Positions 1 to 5,109 of a stretch of 5,109 bases of DNA are shown piece by piece (position 1 is the first letter of the stretch; each line of letters begins with the position of its first letter). Both the position numbers and the translations under genes were made by a program. The notes beneath the pieces were generated by a model that saw only the letters and a program-made list of their open reading frames with translations, was not told the origin of the DNA and ran no database searches. The stretch is from Prevotellaceae bacterium UBA4336. GTDB taxonomy: Bacteria; Bacteroidota; Bacteroidia; Bacteroidales; Bacteroidaceae. Where the stretch lies: NCBI GenBank assembly GCA_002394305.1, contig DGTM01000031.1, positions 1 through 5,109 on the forward strand, given 5' to 3'.

Positions 1-3000
1 ATGCTCAGGTAGGCGCCCCACTTCACCCAGTTCTCGCCGAAGAGCGCCACCTCGCCCGTGCCGCTGAAGTCCTCGATGGTGGCTACGCCGAAGGGCTTGC
101 CGTTCTTCGTCGTGCCGGAGCGCACCGCGGTGACGATGCCGCCCAGCTTCACGGGCTGCCCGGCAAACTCGGCGAGGTCCTCCATGCGGTCCATCTTCAC
201 GTTGCAGACGTTCTGCAGCACCACGTAGTATTCGTCCAGCGGGTGTGCCGAGAGGTAGATGCCCACCAGCTCGCGCTCCTTGTTGAGGCGTTCCAGCACC
301 GACCATTCGTCGGCCTCCGGCACCTCGGGCTTCTTCAGCTCCACGGCATCCATGCCGAAGAGTGAGAACTGCGCCTCCATCTGTGCCTGCTGGTACTGCG
401 TGCCGTAGCGTACCAGGAGGTCGGTGAATTCTTCGCCCTTCACGTTTGTTGCCACGAACTGCTCGCGGCGTATGTTGCCCGCAATGCCGTCCAGGGCGCC
501 GCTCAGGGCCAGGAACTTCAGTCCGTTGCTCTTCACGCTTGTCATGTTGACGCGCTGTGCGAAGTCGAACAGGTCCCGGAAGGGGCCGTTCTTCTCCCGT
601 TCCTCCACGATGGCGTCGGCGGCCGCTTCGCCCAGCCCCTTGATGGCCATCAGTCCGTAGCGGATCTGCTGGCGGTCGTTCACGCCGAAGTCCCTGTGCG
701 ACTCGTTCACGTCGGGGCCCAGCACTTCGAGCTTCATGGCGTGGCACTCCTCGAGGAGCTTCTTCACCTCCTTCACGTCGTCCTTGCCGCGGGTCAGCAG
801 GGCGGCCATGAACTCGGCGGGGTAGTGCGCCTTCATGTATGCGGTCTGGTAGGCCACCCAGGAGTAGCAGGCGGCGTGCGACTTGTTGAATGCATAGGAG
901 GCGAACTTTTCCCAGTCGGACCATATCTTCTCCAGTATCTCCGGGTCGTGGCCGTTCTTCGTGCCGCCCTCGATGAACTTGGGCTTCATCTTGTCCACGA
1001 TGTCCTTCTTCTTCTTGCCCATTGCCTTGCGCAGGGCATCGCTCTCGCCGCGGGTGAAGCCCGCCAGTTTGCGTGAAAGGAGCATGACCTGTTCCTGGTA
1101 GACCGTGATGCCATAGGTGTCGCGGAGGTATTCCTCGCAGGCTGCGAGGTCGTAGGTGATGGCTTCCTGTCCGTTCTTGCGGCGGATGAACTGCGGGATG
1201 TAGTCCATCGGTCCGGGCCGGTAGAGGGCATTCATGGCGATGAGGTCCTCGAAGACGGTGGGGTGGAGTTCCTTCAGGTACTTGCGCATGCCGGCCGACT
1301 CAAATTGGAAGGTGCCCACGGTGCGTCCCTCCTGGTAGAGTTGGTAGGTGAGGGGGTCGTCGATGGGAATGTTGTCCAGGTCGATGTCCACGCCGTGTGC
1401 CTCCTTGACGATGCGGCATGCCTCCTTGAGCTGCGAGAGGGTCTTGAGCCCGAGGAAGTCCATCTTGATGAGTCCGGTGCTTTCGATGACGTGTCCGTCG
1501 TACTGTGTGACGGCCGTCTTGCGGTCGGGGAAGTCCGGGTCGTCGGCGGTGGAGACGGGCACGTGGTCGCTGATGGGGTCACGGCAGATGATGAATCCGC
1601 AGGCGTGGATGCCGGTGTTGCGCACGGTTCCCTCCAGCTTGAGGGCGTACTTGATGGTGTCTGCCATCTTGGGGTCGCGCGAGAAGCGTGCCTCCTTCAG
1701 TTCCGGTGTGGCCTCGATGTAGTTTGCCAGTGTGGGTTTCTTGCCGTCGGGCAGGCGGTCTGGCATGGCCTTGCACCAGGCGTTGACGACGGGCAGTGGC
1801 ACTTTCTCCACGCGCCCCACGTCCTTGAGGCTGCTCTTGGCGGCCATGGCGCCGTAGGTGATGATGTGTGCGCAGTTCTCGTGTCCGTACTTGTCCATGA
1901 CCCATTGCAGGACTTTGCCGCGCCCGTCGTCGTCGAAGTCGGTGTCGATATCGGGCAGGGAGATGCGGTCGGGGTTGAGGAAGCGCTCGAACAGGAGGTC
2001 GTACTTCAGGGGGTCGAGCTTGGTGATGCCCAGGCAGTATGCCACCACCGAGCCGGCTGCCGAGCCTCGGCCCGGGCCGACCCATACGCCGAGCTCCTTG
2101 CGTGCGCTGTTGATGAAGTCCTGCACGATGAGGAAGTAGCCGGGGAAGCCCATCGTCTTCATGATGTGCAGCTCGAAGCGGATGCGGTCGTCCACCTCCT
2201 GGGGCAGTTCCTGCTCCTTGCCCTCTGCCCCCTGCTCCTTGCAGTAGAGCTTCCGGGCTCCCTCGTAGGCAAGCTTGGCGAGGTAGTCTGCCTCGAACTT
2301 GATGCGGTAGAGCTTGTCGGTGCCTCCCAGCTTTTCGATTTTCTTCAGGCCTTCCTCCCTGGGCAGTGTGTTCTGTCCGTTCTCGTCGCTTGTGAATTCG
2401 CGGATGAGGTCTTCGTCGGTGAAGCGCTGCCGCCAGAGTTCCTCCGTGCCGAACTCTTCGGGTATGGGGAAGAAGGGCATGATGGGATTGGACTCGAGGT
2501 CGTACATCTCCACCTTGTCGAGTATCTCGCAGGTGTTGGCCAGAGCCTCCGGTATGTCCTGGAAGATGGCGTTCATCTCGGCGCGTGTCTTGAACCATTC
2601 CTGCTTGCTGTAGCGCATGCGGTCTTGGTCGTCCAGGTCGCGGCCTGTGGAGAGGCAGAGCAGGAGGTCGTGTGCTTCGGCGTCGTCCTCGTCGAGGAAG
2701 TGCGAGTCGTTCGTGCAGATGAGCTTCACGCCGTACTTGCGTGCCAGCTGGATGAGCACGGGGTTGACCTGCTTCTGCACTTCGTATGTGTCGCGGTTGG
2801 CGATTTGGTTGGGGTTGGTGACTTCGTGGCGCTGGAGCTCGAGGTAGTAGTCGTCGCCCCAGATGTCGTGGAACCAGCGTACGGCCTCCTCGGCTCCTGC
2901 CAGGTCGCCGCGTGCTATCTTCTTGGGCACTTCGCCGCCGATGCAGGCGGAGCAGATGATGAGTCCCTCGTGGAACTGTGCCAGGTCCTTGTGGTCGGTG

Positions 3001-3392
3001 CGGGGCCTCATGTAGAAGCCGTCGACCCACGAGCGCGAGACGAGCTTGATGAGGTTGTGGTAGCCGGTGAGGTTTTTAGCCAGGACGATGAGGTGCCAGC
3101 CCGACTGGTTCTCCTTTCCGCCTTCGTGCACGTTCTTGTCGCCGCCGCGTGCCACGTACATCTCGCAGCCGAAGATGGGCTTGAAGGGTTCCAGCCCCTG
3201 TTTCTTTCGGTCCTTGTTCACCTGCTGGCAGTAGTCGTAGAGGTCCTTTACGCCGAACATGTTGCCGTGGTCGGTGAGGGCCATGCCGCGCATGCCGTCG
3301 GCGATGGCTTTGTCCACCATGCCTTTGATGGACGACAGTCCGTCGAGCACTGAGTACTGCGAGTGAACGTGTAGGTGTATGTAGTCTTCCAT
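1..3392 (-). CDS. dnaE: DNA polymerase III alpha subunit (DnaE), 3' end cut off by the window
   Basis: This is the catalytic subunit of the replicative DNA polymerase, which extends primed DNA in the cytoplasm as part of the holoenzyme. The frame is open for 1130 codons from ATG 3392-3390 to base 1. The start gives the family N-terminus MEDYIHLHVHSQYS. The domains read in order. The PHP domain (about 1-280) keeps a full set of likely metal ligands: H8, H10, D17, H42, E77, H100, C150, D229 and H231. A lineage-type insert follows at about 313-370. The palm has GPGRGSAAGS (439-448), PDIDTDF (480-486, catalytic D481 and D483) and KMDFLGL with the third aspartate D645. The fingers carry YRPGPMD (724-730) and FNKSHAACY (835-843). 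A helix-hairpin-helix lies near 912-935, a QFSLF clamp-binding motif at 1008-1012 and the start of the OB fold from about 1080. From family size, roughly 100-150 C-terminal residues should lie outside the window. The gene is transcribed divergently from psd. Confidence 0.97.
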   Translation of the reverse strand, partial: MEDYIHLHVHSQYSVLDGLSSIKGMVDKAIADGMRGMALTDHGNMFGVKDLYDYCQQVNKDRKKQGLEPFKPIFGCEMYVARGGDKNVHEGGKENQSGWHLIVLAKNLTGYHNLIKLVSRSWVDGFYMRPRTDHKDLAQFHEGLIICSACIGGEVPKKIARGDLAGAEEAVRWFHDIWGDDYYLELQRHEVTNPNQIANRDTYEVQKQVNPVLIQLARKYGVKLICTNDSHFLDEDDAEAHDLLLCLSTGRDLDDQDRMRYSKQEWFKTRAEMNAIFQDIPEALANTCEILDKVEMYDLESNPIMPFFPIPEEFGTEELWRQRFTDEDLIREFTSDENGQNTLPREEGLKKIEKLGGTDKLYRIKFEADYLAKLAYEGARKLYCKEQGAEGKEQELPQEVDDRIRFELHIMKTMGFPGYFLIVQDFINSARKELGVWVGPGRGSAAGSVVAYCLGITKLDPLKYDLLFERFLNPDRISLPDIDTDFDDDGRGKVLQWVMDKYGHENCAHIITYGAMAAKSSLKDVGRVEKVPLPVVNAWCKAMPDRLPDGKKPTLANYIEATPELKEARFSRDPKMADTIKYALKLEGTVRNTGIHACGFIICRDPISDHVPVSTADDPDFPDRKTAVTQYDGHVIESTGLIKMDFLGLKTLSQLKEACRIVKEAHGVDIDLDNIPIDDPLTYQLYQEGRTVGTFQFESAGMRKYLKELHPTVFEDLIAMNALYRPGPMDYIPQFIRRKNGQEAITYDLAACEEYLRDTYGITVYQEQVMLLSRKLAGFTRGESDALRKAMGKKKKDIVDKMKPKFIEGGTKNGHDPEILEKIWSDWEKFASYAFNKSHAACYSWVAYQTAYMKAHYPAEFMAALLTRGKDDVKEVKKLLEECHAMKLEVLGPDVNESHRDFGVNDRQQIRYGLMAIKGLGEAAADAIVEEREKNGPFRDLFDFAQRVNMTSVKSNGLKFLALSGALDGIAGNIRREQFVATNVKGEEFTDLLVRYGTQYQQAQMEAQFSLFGMDAVELKKPEVPEADEWSVLERLNKERELVGIYLSAHPLDEYYVVLQNVCNVKMDRMEDLAEFAGQPVKLGGIVTAVRSGTTKNGKPFGVATIEDFSGTGEVALFGENWVKWGAYLS
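2210..2242 (-). repeat. 12-bp direct repeat, 21-bp offset, inside dnaE
   Basis: The 12-mer CCTGCTCCTTGC (plus strand) occurs perfectly at 2210-2221 and again at 2231-2242, exactly 21 bases or seven codons apart. In DnaE it encodes the charged segment KEQGAEGKEQ (385-394), just before the conserved stretch leading to the palm (MGFPGYFLIVQDF, from 414). The offset is a multiple of three, so the frame is kept. It looks like a small in-frame duplication in a tolerant surface linker. No function is implied. Confidence 0.7.
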
Positions 3393-3488
3393 GCTGCTCC
3401 GTGAGATAATATGTGCGATGAGAAGGCGAAGTTCGTTATTTTTTTCGTAACAGGCAAGCGAATTGTGTGTTTTTTGTGCCGATGTGCT

Positions 3489-3520
3489 GAAAAACATGGT
3501 GTCTGTCTTGCCATTTCAAA
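3489..3520 (-). promoter_or_regulatory. Weak candidate promoter for dnaE
   Basis: Reading leftward, TTTG (complement of 3517-3520) is followed by 20 bases and then TGTTTTTC (complement of 3489-3496). This resembles TTTG-N20-TAnnTTTG with two mismatches in the -7 element. It would give a dnaE leader of about 90 bases and would overlap the psd promoter face to face. No better site was found closer to the dnaE start. The match is poor enough to arise by chance. Confidence 0.22.
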
Positions 3521-3537
3521 AAAAAGCGTTAACTTTG
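3508..3537 (+). promoter_or_regulatory. Bacteroidota-type promoter for psd-pssA
   Basis: A -33 element TTG at 3508-3510 is followed by 19 bases and then TAACTTTG at 3530-3537. The latter is an exact match to the TAnnTTTG -7 consensus used by the Bacteroidota primary sigma factor. Transcription should begin around 3542-3546. This leaves a leader of only about 13-17 bases before the psd ATG at 3559 and excludes a start at 3463. No Shine-Dalgarno sequence precedes the ATG, only AT-rich sequence, which is common in this phylum. Confidence 0.72.
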
Positions 3538-3558
3538 AGGCGGATTATTGCAAAATTC

Positions 3559-4257
3559 ATGGGCAAAAGACTAAGGAAACTAAAGAAAATACGCTTGCAT
3601 CACGAGGGAAAGGAGACCCTTTTGTGGAGTGCCATCGTGCTGCTGGTGCTGAACTTCACCATACTGCATTGCTTCGAGTCGCGCCTTCCGTTCGACATCA
3701 GCATTGCCCTGAGTGCCGTGTTCTACGGCATTCTGCTGAACTTCTTCCAGTGCCCCGTGCGCACCTTCGAGGGCGAGACGGATGGGCTCATCGTGGCTCC
3801 GTGCGACGGAAAGGTGGTTGTGGTGGAGGAGACCGAGGAGAACGAGTATTTCCACGACCGGCGCATGATGGTGAGCATCTTCATGAGCCTCTTCAACGTG
3901 CATGCCAACTGGGTTCCGGCGGACGGGACGATAAAGCGCGTGAGCCACTTCGACGGCAATTTCCACCGTGCCTGGCTGCCGAAGGCGAGCGACGAGAACG
4001 AGCACAGCCTGGTGGTCATCGAGACGCCCGACGGCACGGAGATACTGGCGCGGCAGGTGGCCGGAGCCGTGGCGCGGCGCATCGTCACCTATCCCAGCGA
4101 GGGCGAGGACTGCTACGTCGACGAGCATCTGGGCTTCATCAAGTTCGGTTCGCGTGTCGACCTCTTCCTGCCCGTTGGCACGGAGGTGTGCGTGAAGCTC
4201 AACCAGAAGACCGTCGGCAACGAGACCATCGTGGCGAAACTGAAAATTAATTCATAG
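3559..4257 (+). CDS. psd: Phosphatidylserine decarboxylase, short Psd form (232 aa)
   Basis: This enzyme decarboxylates phosphatidylserine to phosphatidylethanolamine at the cytoplasmic membrane, using a pyruvoyl group made by self-cleavage. The basic N-terminus (KRLRKLKKIR) leads into two hydrophobic segments, about 20-36 and 45-63. The core has APCDGKV (80-86) with D83 as the probable proteolytic aspartate, FMSLFNVHANWVP (108-120) with H115, and the cleavage motif KFGSRVD. Cleavage between G197 and S198 would give a beta chain of 197 residues and an alpha chain of 35 residues starting with the pyruvoyl group. The total length fits the short, archaeal-like Psd class rather than the roughly 320-residue E. 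coli type. The same frame is open upstream to an ATG at 3463, but the extra 32 residues are unlike the family and lie largely upstream of the inferred transcription start. pssA follows after 24 bases, so the two are probably cotranscribed. Confidence 0.93.
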   Translation: MGKRLRKLKKIRLHHEGKETLLWSAIVLLVLNFTILHCFESRLPFDISIALSAVFYGILLNFFQCPVRTFEGETDGLIVAPCDGKVVVVEETEENEYFHDRRMMVSIFMSLFNVHANWVPADGTIKRVSHFDGNFHRAWLPKASDENEHSLVVIETPDGTEILARQVAGAVARRIVTYPSEGEDCYVDEHLGFIKFGSRVDLFLPVGTEVCVKLNQKTVGNETIVAKLKINS

Positions 4258-4281
4258 GTTTACGGTTCATGACTCACGATT
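4254..4281 (+). repeat. Degenerate 7-bp-period sequence at the psd-pssA junction
   Basis: Four heptads can be laid out as ATAGGTT, TACGGTT, CATGACT and CACGATT. They run from the last codon and stop of psd (TAG 4255-4257) to the base before the pssA ATG. They share a purine/pyrimidine pattern ending mostly in TT, but no two are identical. They resemble the heptads inside pssA at 4573-4607. The stretch is short and degenerate, so chance is a real alternative. Confidence 0.4.
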
Positions 4282-5013
4282 ATGAATTTGATTAACATTC
4301 CCAATGCCCTGACGTGCTGCAATCTGATTTGCGGATGTATGGCGACGGGCGCCGCTTTCTACGGGCACTACCAGTGGGCGGTGCTGATGATTATCCTCGG
4401 AGCCGTGTTCGATTTCTTCGACGGCATGGTGGCGCGGGCCCTCGGCGTGTCGTCGCCTATCGGCAAGGAGCTTGACTCGCTGGCCGATGTGGTCACTTTC
4501 GGAGTGGCTCCCAGCGCCGTCATCTTCCACCTCTTCCACGAGGTGCACTACCCCGACGTGCTTGCCTCCCTCCATTTCTCACTGTTCACTTTTCAGTTCT
4601 CATTTACGAAACTATTGCCCTACACGGCTTTCCTGATGGCGGCTTTCTCGGCCCTGAGGCTGGCGAAGTTCAACCTCGACGAGCGTCAGCACTACGGCTT
4701 CATCGGTCTGCCGACACCCGCCAACGCCCTCTTCTGGGGGAGCCTCGTGCTGGGGGAGCACGCGTTTCTGGTGTCGCAGAAGTTCAACGCCGTCTTCCTC
4801 CTGCTCTTCGTGGTGCTCTTCTGCATGCTCTTGGTGAGCGAAGTGCCCATGCTGGCGCTGAAGTTCCGGAACATGAGCTGGTCGGACAACAAGCAGAGGT
4901 ACATCTTCCTGCTCGGCTGTCTGCCCATCCTGGCCCTTGCCCCGTTCTCGCTACACATTATTATAATATGGTATGTGGCGGTGTCGGTGGTTGGTTCCAA
5001 GTTTATCAAGTAG
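4282..5013 (+). CDS. pssA: CDP-diacylglycerol-serine O-phosphatidyltransferase (phosphatidylserine synthase), 243 aa
   Basis: This integral membrane enzyme joins CDP-diacylglycerol and L-serine to make phosphatidylserine, the substrate of the Psd encoded just upstream. The CDP-alcohol phosphotransferase signature D-x2-D-G-x2-A-R-x8-G-x3-D-x3-D is complete, with D44, D47, G48, A51, R52, G61, D65 and D69. These aspartates bind the metal and the CDP-lipid head group in this family. Other familiar stretches are the N-terminal IPNALTCCNLICG (6-18), RLAKFN (126-131) and GLPTPANALFWG (142-153). Hydrophobic segments lie near 10-28, 32-43, 70-86, 112-127, 148-165, 168-188 and 207-238, giving a multi-pass protein. 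The start at 4282 fits the family N-terminus. Residues 98-109 (HFSLFTFQFSFT) are encoded by an AT-rich heptad array and look like an insert. The protein is otherwise full length. Confidence 0.95.
   Translation: MNLINIPNALTCCNLICGCMATGAAFYGHYQWAVLMIILGAVFDFFDGMVARALGVSSPIGKELDSLADVVTFGVAPSAVIFHLFHEVHYPDVLASLHFSLFTFQFSFTKLLPYTAFLMAAFSALRLAKFNLDERQHYGFIGLPTPANALFWGSLVLGEHAFLVSQKFNAVFLLLFVVLFCMLLVSEVPMLALKFRNMSWSDNKQRYIFLLGCLPILALAPFSLHIIIIWYVAVSVVGSKFIK
4573..4607 (+). repeat. Five degenerate heptads inside the pssA reading frame
   Basis: The array reads CATTTCT, CACTGTT, CACTTTT, CAGTTCT, CATTTAC: five consecutive 7-base units that all begin with CA, for a total of 35 bases. It is much more AT-rich and T-rich than the surrounding pssA sequence. 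It encodes residues 98-109, in the loop between EVHYP (87-91) and LPYTAFL (112-118). Because 7 is not a multiple of 3, gain or loss of one unit would shift the frame, while three units would not. Confidence 0.62.
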
Positions 5014-5024
5014 GGAAACCGCGT

Positions 5025-5043
5025 GCTCTTCCGAAATAAGAGC
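5025..5043 (+). other. Perfect 6-bp inverted repeat at the first array unit
   Basis: GCTCTT (5025-5030) and AAGAGC (5038-5043) are perfect reverse complements around a 7-base loop CCGAAAT, 11 bases after the pssA stop. In the following full unit the arm shortens because GG precedes TCTT. No U-run follows, so it is not a classical intrinsic terminator. It could be a weak RNA hairpin at the end of the psd-pssA transcript or a dyad recognised by a protein. Confidence 0.5.
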
Positions 5044-5109
5044 AAGGGTCTTCCGAAATAAGAGCAAGGGTCTTCCGAGATAAGCGCCTGGGTCTTCCGA
5101 AATAAGAGC
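5027..5109 (+). repeat. 22-bp tandem repeat array downstream of pssA, running off the window
   Basis: Each unit is a 17-base core TCTTCCGAAATAAGAGC plus a 5-base tail AAGGG. Unit 1 (5027-5048) and unit 2 (5049-5070) are identical. Unit 3 (5071-5092) differs at four bases (unit positions 9, 15, 18 and 19). Unit 4 (5093-5109) matches the consensus core and is cut by the window end, so the true copy number is unknown. The array begins 13 bases after the pssA stop. The unit length is not a multiple of three and there are no unique spacers, so it is neither a coding repeat nor a CRISPR array. Each core carries a short inverted repeat, TCTT/AAGA, around ccgaaat. Confidence 0.93.

Larger units (their letters stand above)
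3393..3558. other. Divergent dnaE/psd intergenic region
   Basis: These 166 bases separate the two divergent start codons and are visibly richer in A and T than the flanking genes. They contain three homopolymer-like tracts: a T run near 3439-3445, a T run near 3470-3475 and an A run at 3518-3525. No structural RNA or convincing small gene is visible. A rightward in-frame extension of psd back to an ATG at 3463 crosses this region, but the psd promoter lies downstream of that ATG, so this stretch is better read as regulatory. Confidence 0.75.

Noticed and set aside
1263..3353. A 696-codon open frame on the plus strand opposite dnaE, with other long frames nearby
   Set aside because: It lies wholly antisense to dnaE, which is confirmed by many family motifs. 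Its product is rich in V, L, A, E, H and D with no recognisable domain, as expected when the complement of a GC-rich, codon-biased gene lacks stops by chance.
3463..3558. N-terminal extension of psd to an upstream ATG at 3463
   Set aside because: The extra 32 residues do not resemble Psd N-termini, and the consensus -7 element at 3530-3537 lies downstream of this ATG, so a transcript from that promoter would not include it.
3567..3590. Short repeat ACTAAGGAA / ACTAAAGAA at the start of psd
   Set aside because: It is a two-copy imperfect match in an A-rich stretch encoding the basic N-terminus (KRLRKLKKI), and is explained by lysine and arginine codons.
3411..4250. An 279-codon open frame overlapping psd in another frame
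   Set aside because: It reads through the promoter region and the psd gene in a shifted frame, giving an Arg/Gly/Ala-rich product without motifs, whereas the psd frame shows the complete decarboxylase signature.
5025..5043. Rho-independent terminator after pssA
   Set aside because: The stem is only 6 bp with a 7-base loop and is followed by GC-rich repeat sequence and not a T-run.
5027..5109. CRISPR array at the right end
   Set aside because: The units are contiguous 22-bp repeats with no unique spacer sequence between them, and no cas gene is in view.

Overview
The window looks like a chromosomal segment from a member of the Bacteroidota, most likely order Bacteroidales and possibly Prevotella-like. 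The evidence is the Bacteroidota form of DnaE, the short phosphatidylserine decarboxylase followed directly by phosphatidylserine synthase, a promoter of the Bacteroidota type (TTG, 19 bases, TAnnTTTG) and the lack of clear Shine-Dalgarno sites. The genes are GC-rich, while the control regions are AT-rich. The genus is an inference.

Layout. Positions 1-3392 (minus strand) hold the first 1130 codons of dnaE, the catalytic alpha subunit of the replicative DNA polymerase III. Its 3' end lies beyond base 1, so it has no stop codon in the window. The long plus-strand open frames over this region are antisense shadows. Positions 3393-3558 are an AT-rich divergent intergenic region with a well-matched promoter for the rightward genes and only a weak candidate for dnaE. 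Positions 3559-4257 (psd) and 4282-5013 (pssA) form a two-gene operon separated by 24 bases. After pssA, from 5027 to the window edge, lies a 22-bp tandem repeat array that is cut off by the end of the window.

Function. psd and pssA encode consecutive steps of phosphatidylethanolamine synthesis in the cytoplasmic membrane. PssA makes phosphatidylserine from CDP-diacylglycerol and serine, and Psd decarboxylates it. dnaE is transcribed in the opposite direction and is not part of this pathway.

The core genes are ordinary. The less expected material is repetitive: the 22-bp array after pssA with an internal inverted repeat; degenerate 7-bp-period sequence both at the psd-pssA junction and inside the pssA reading frame, where it encodes an aromatic/Ser/Thr-rich segment; and a 21-bp-offset direct repeat in a charged linker of dnaE. 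I see no RNA gene, CRISPR array, insertion sequence or defence system.
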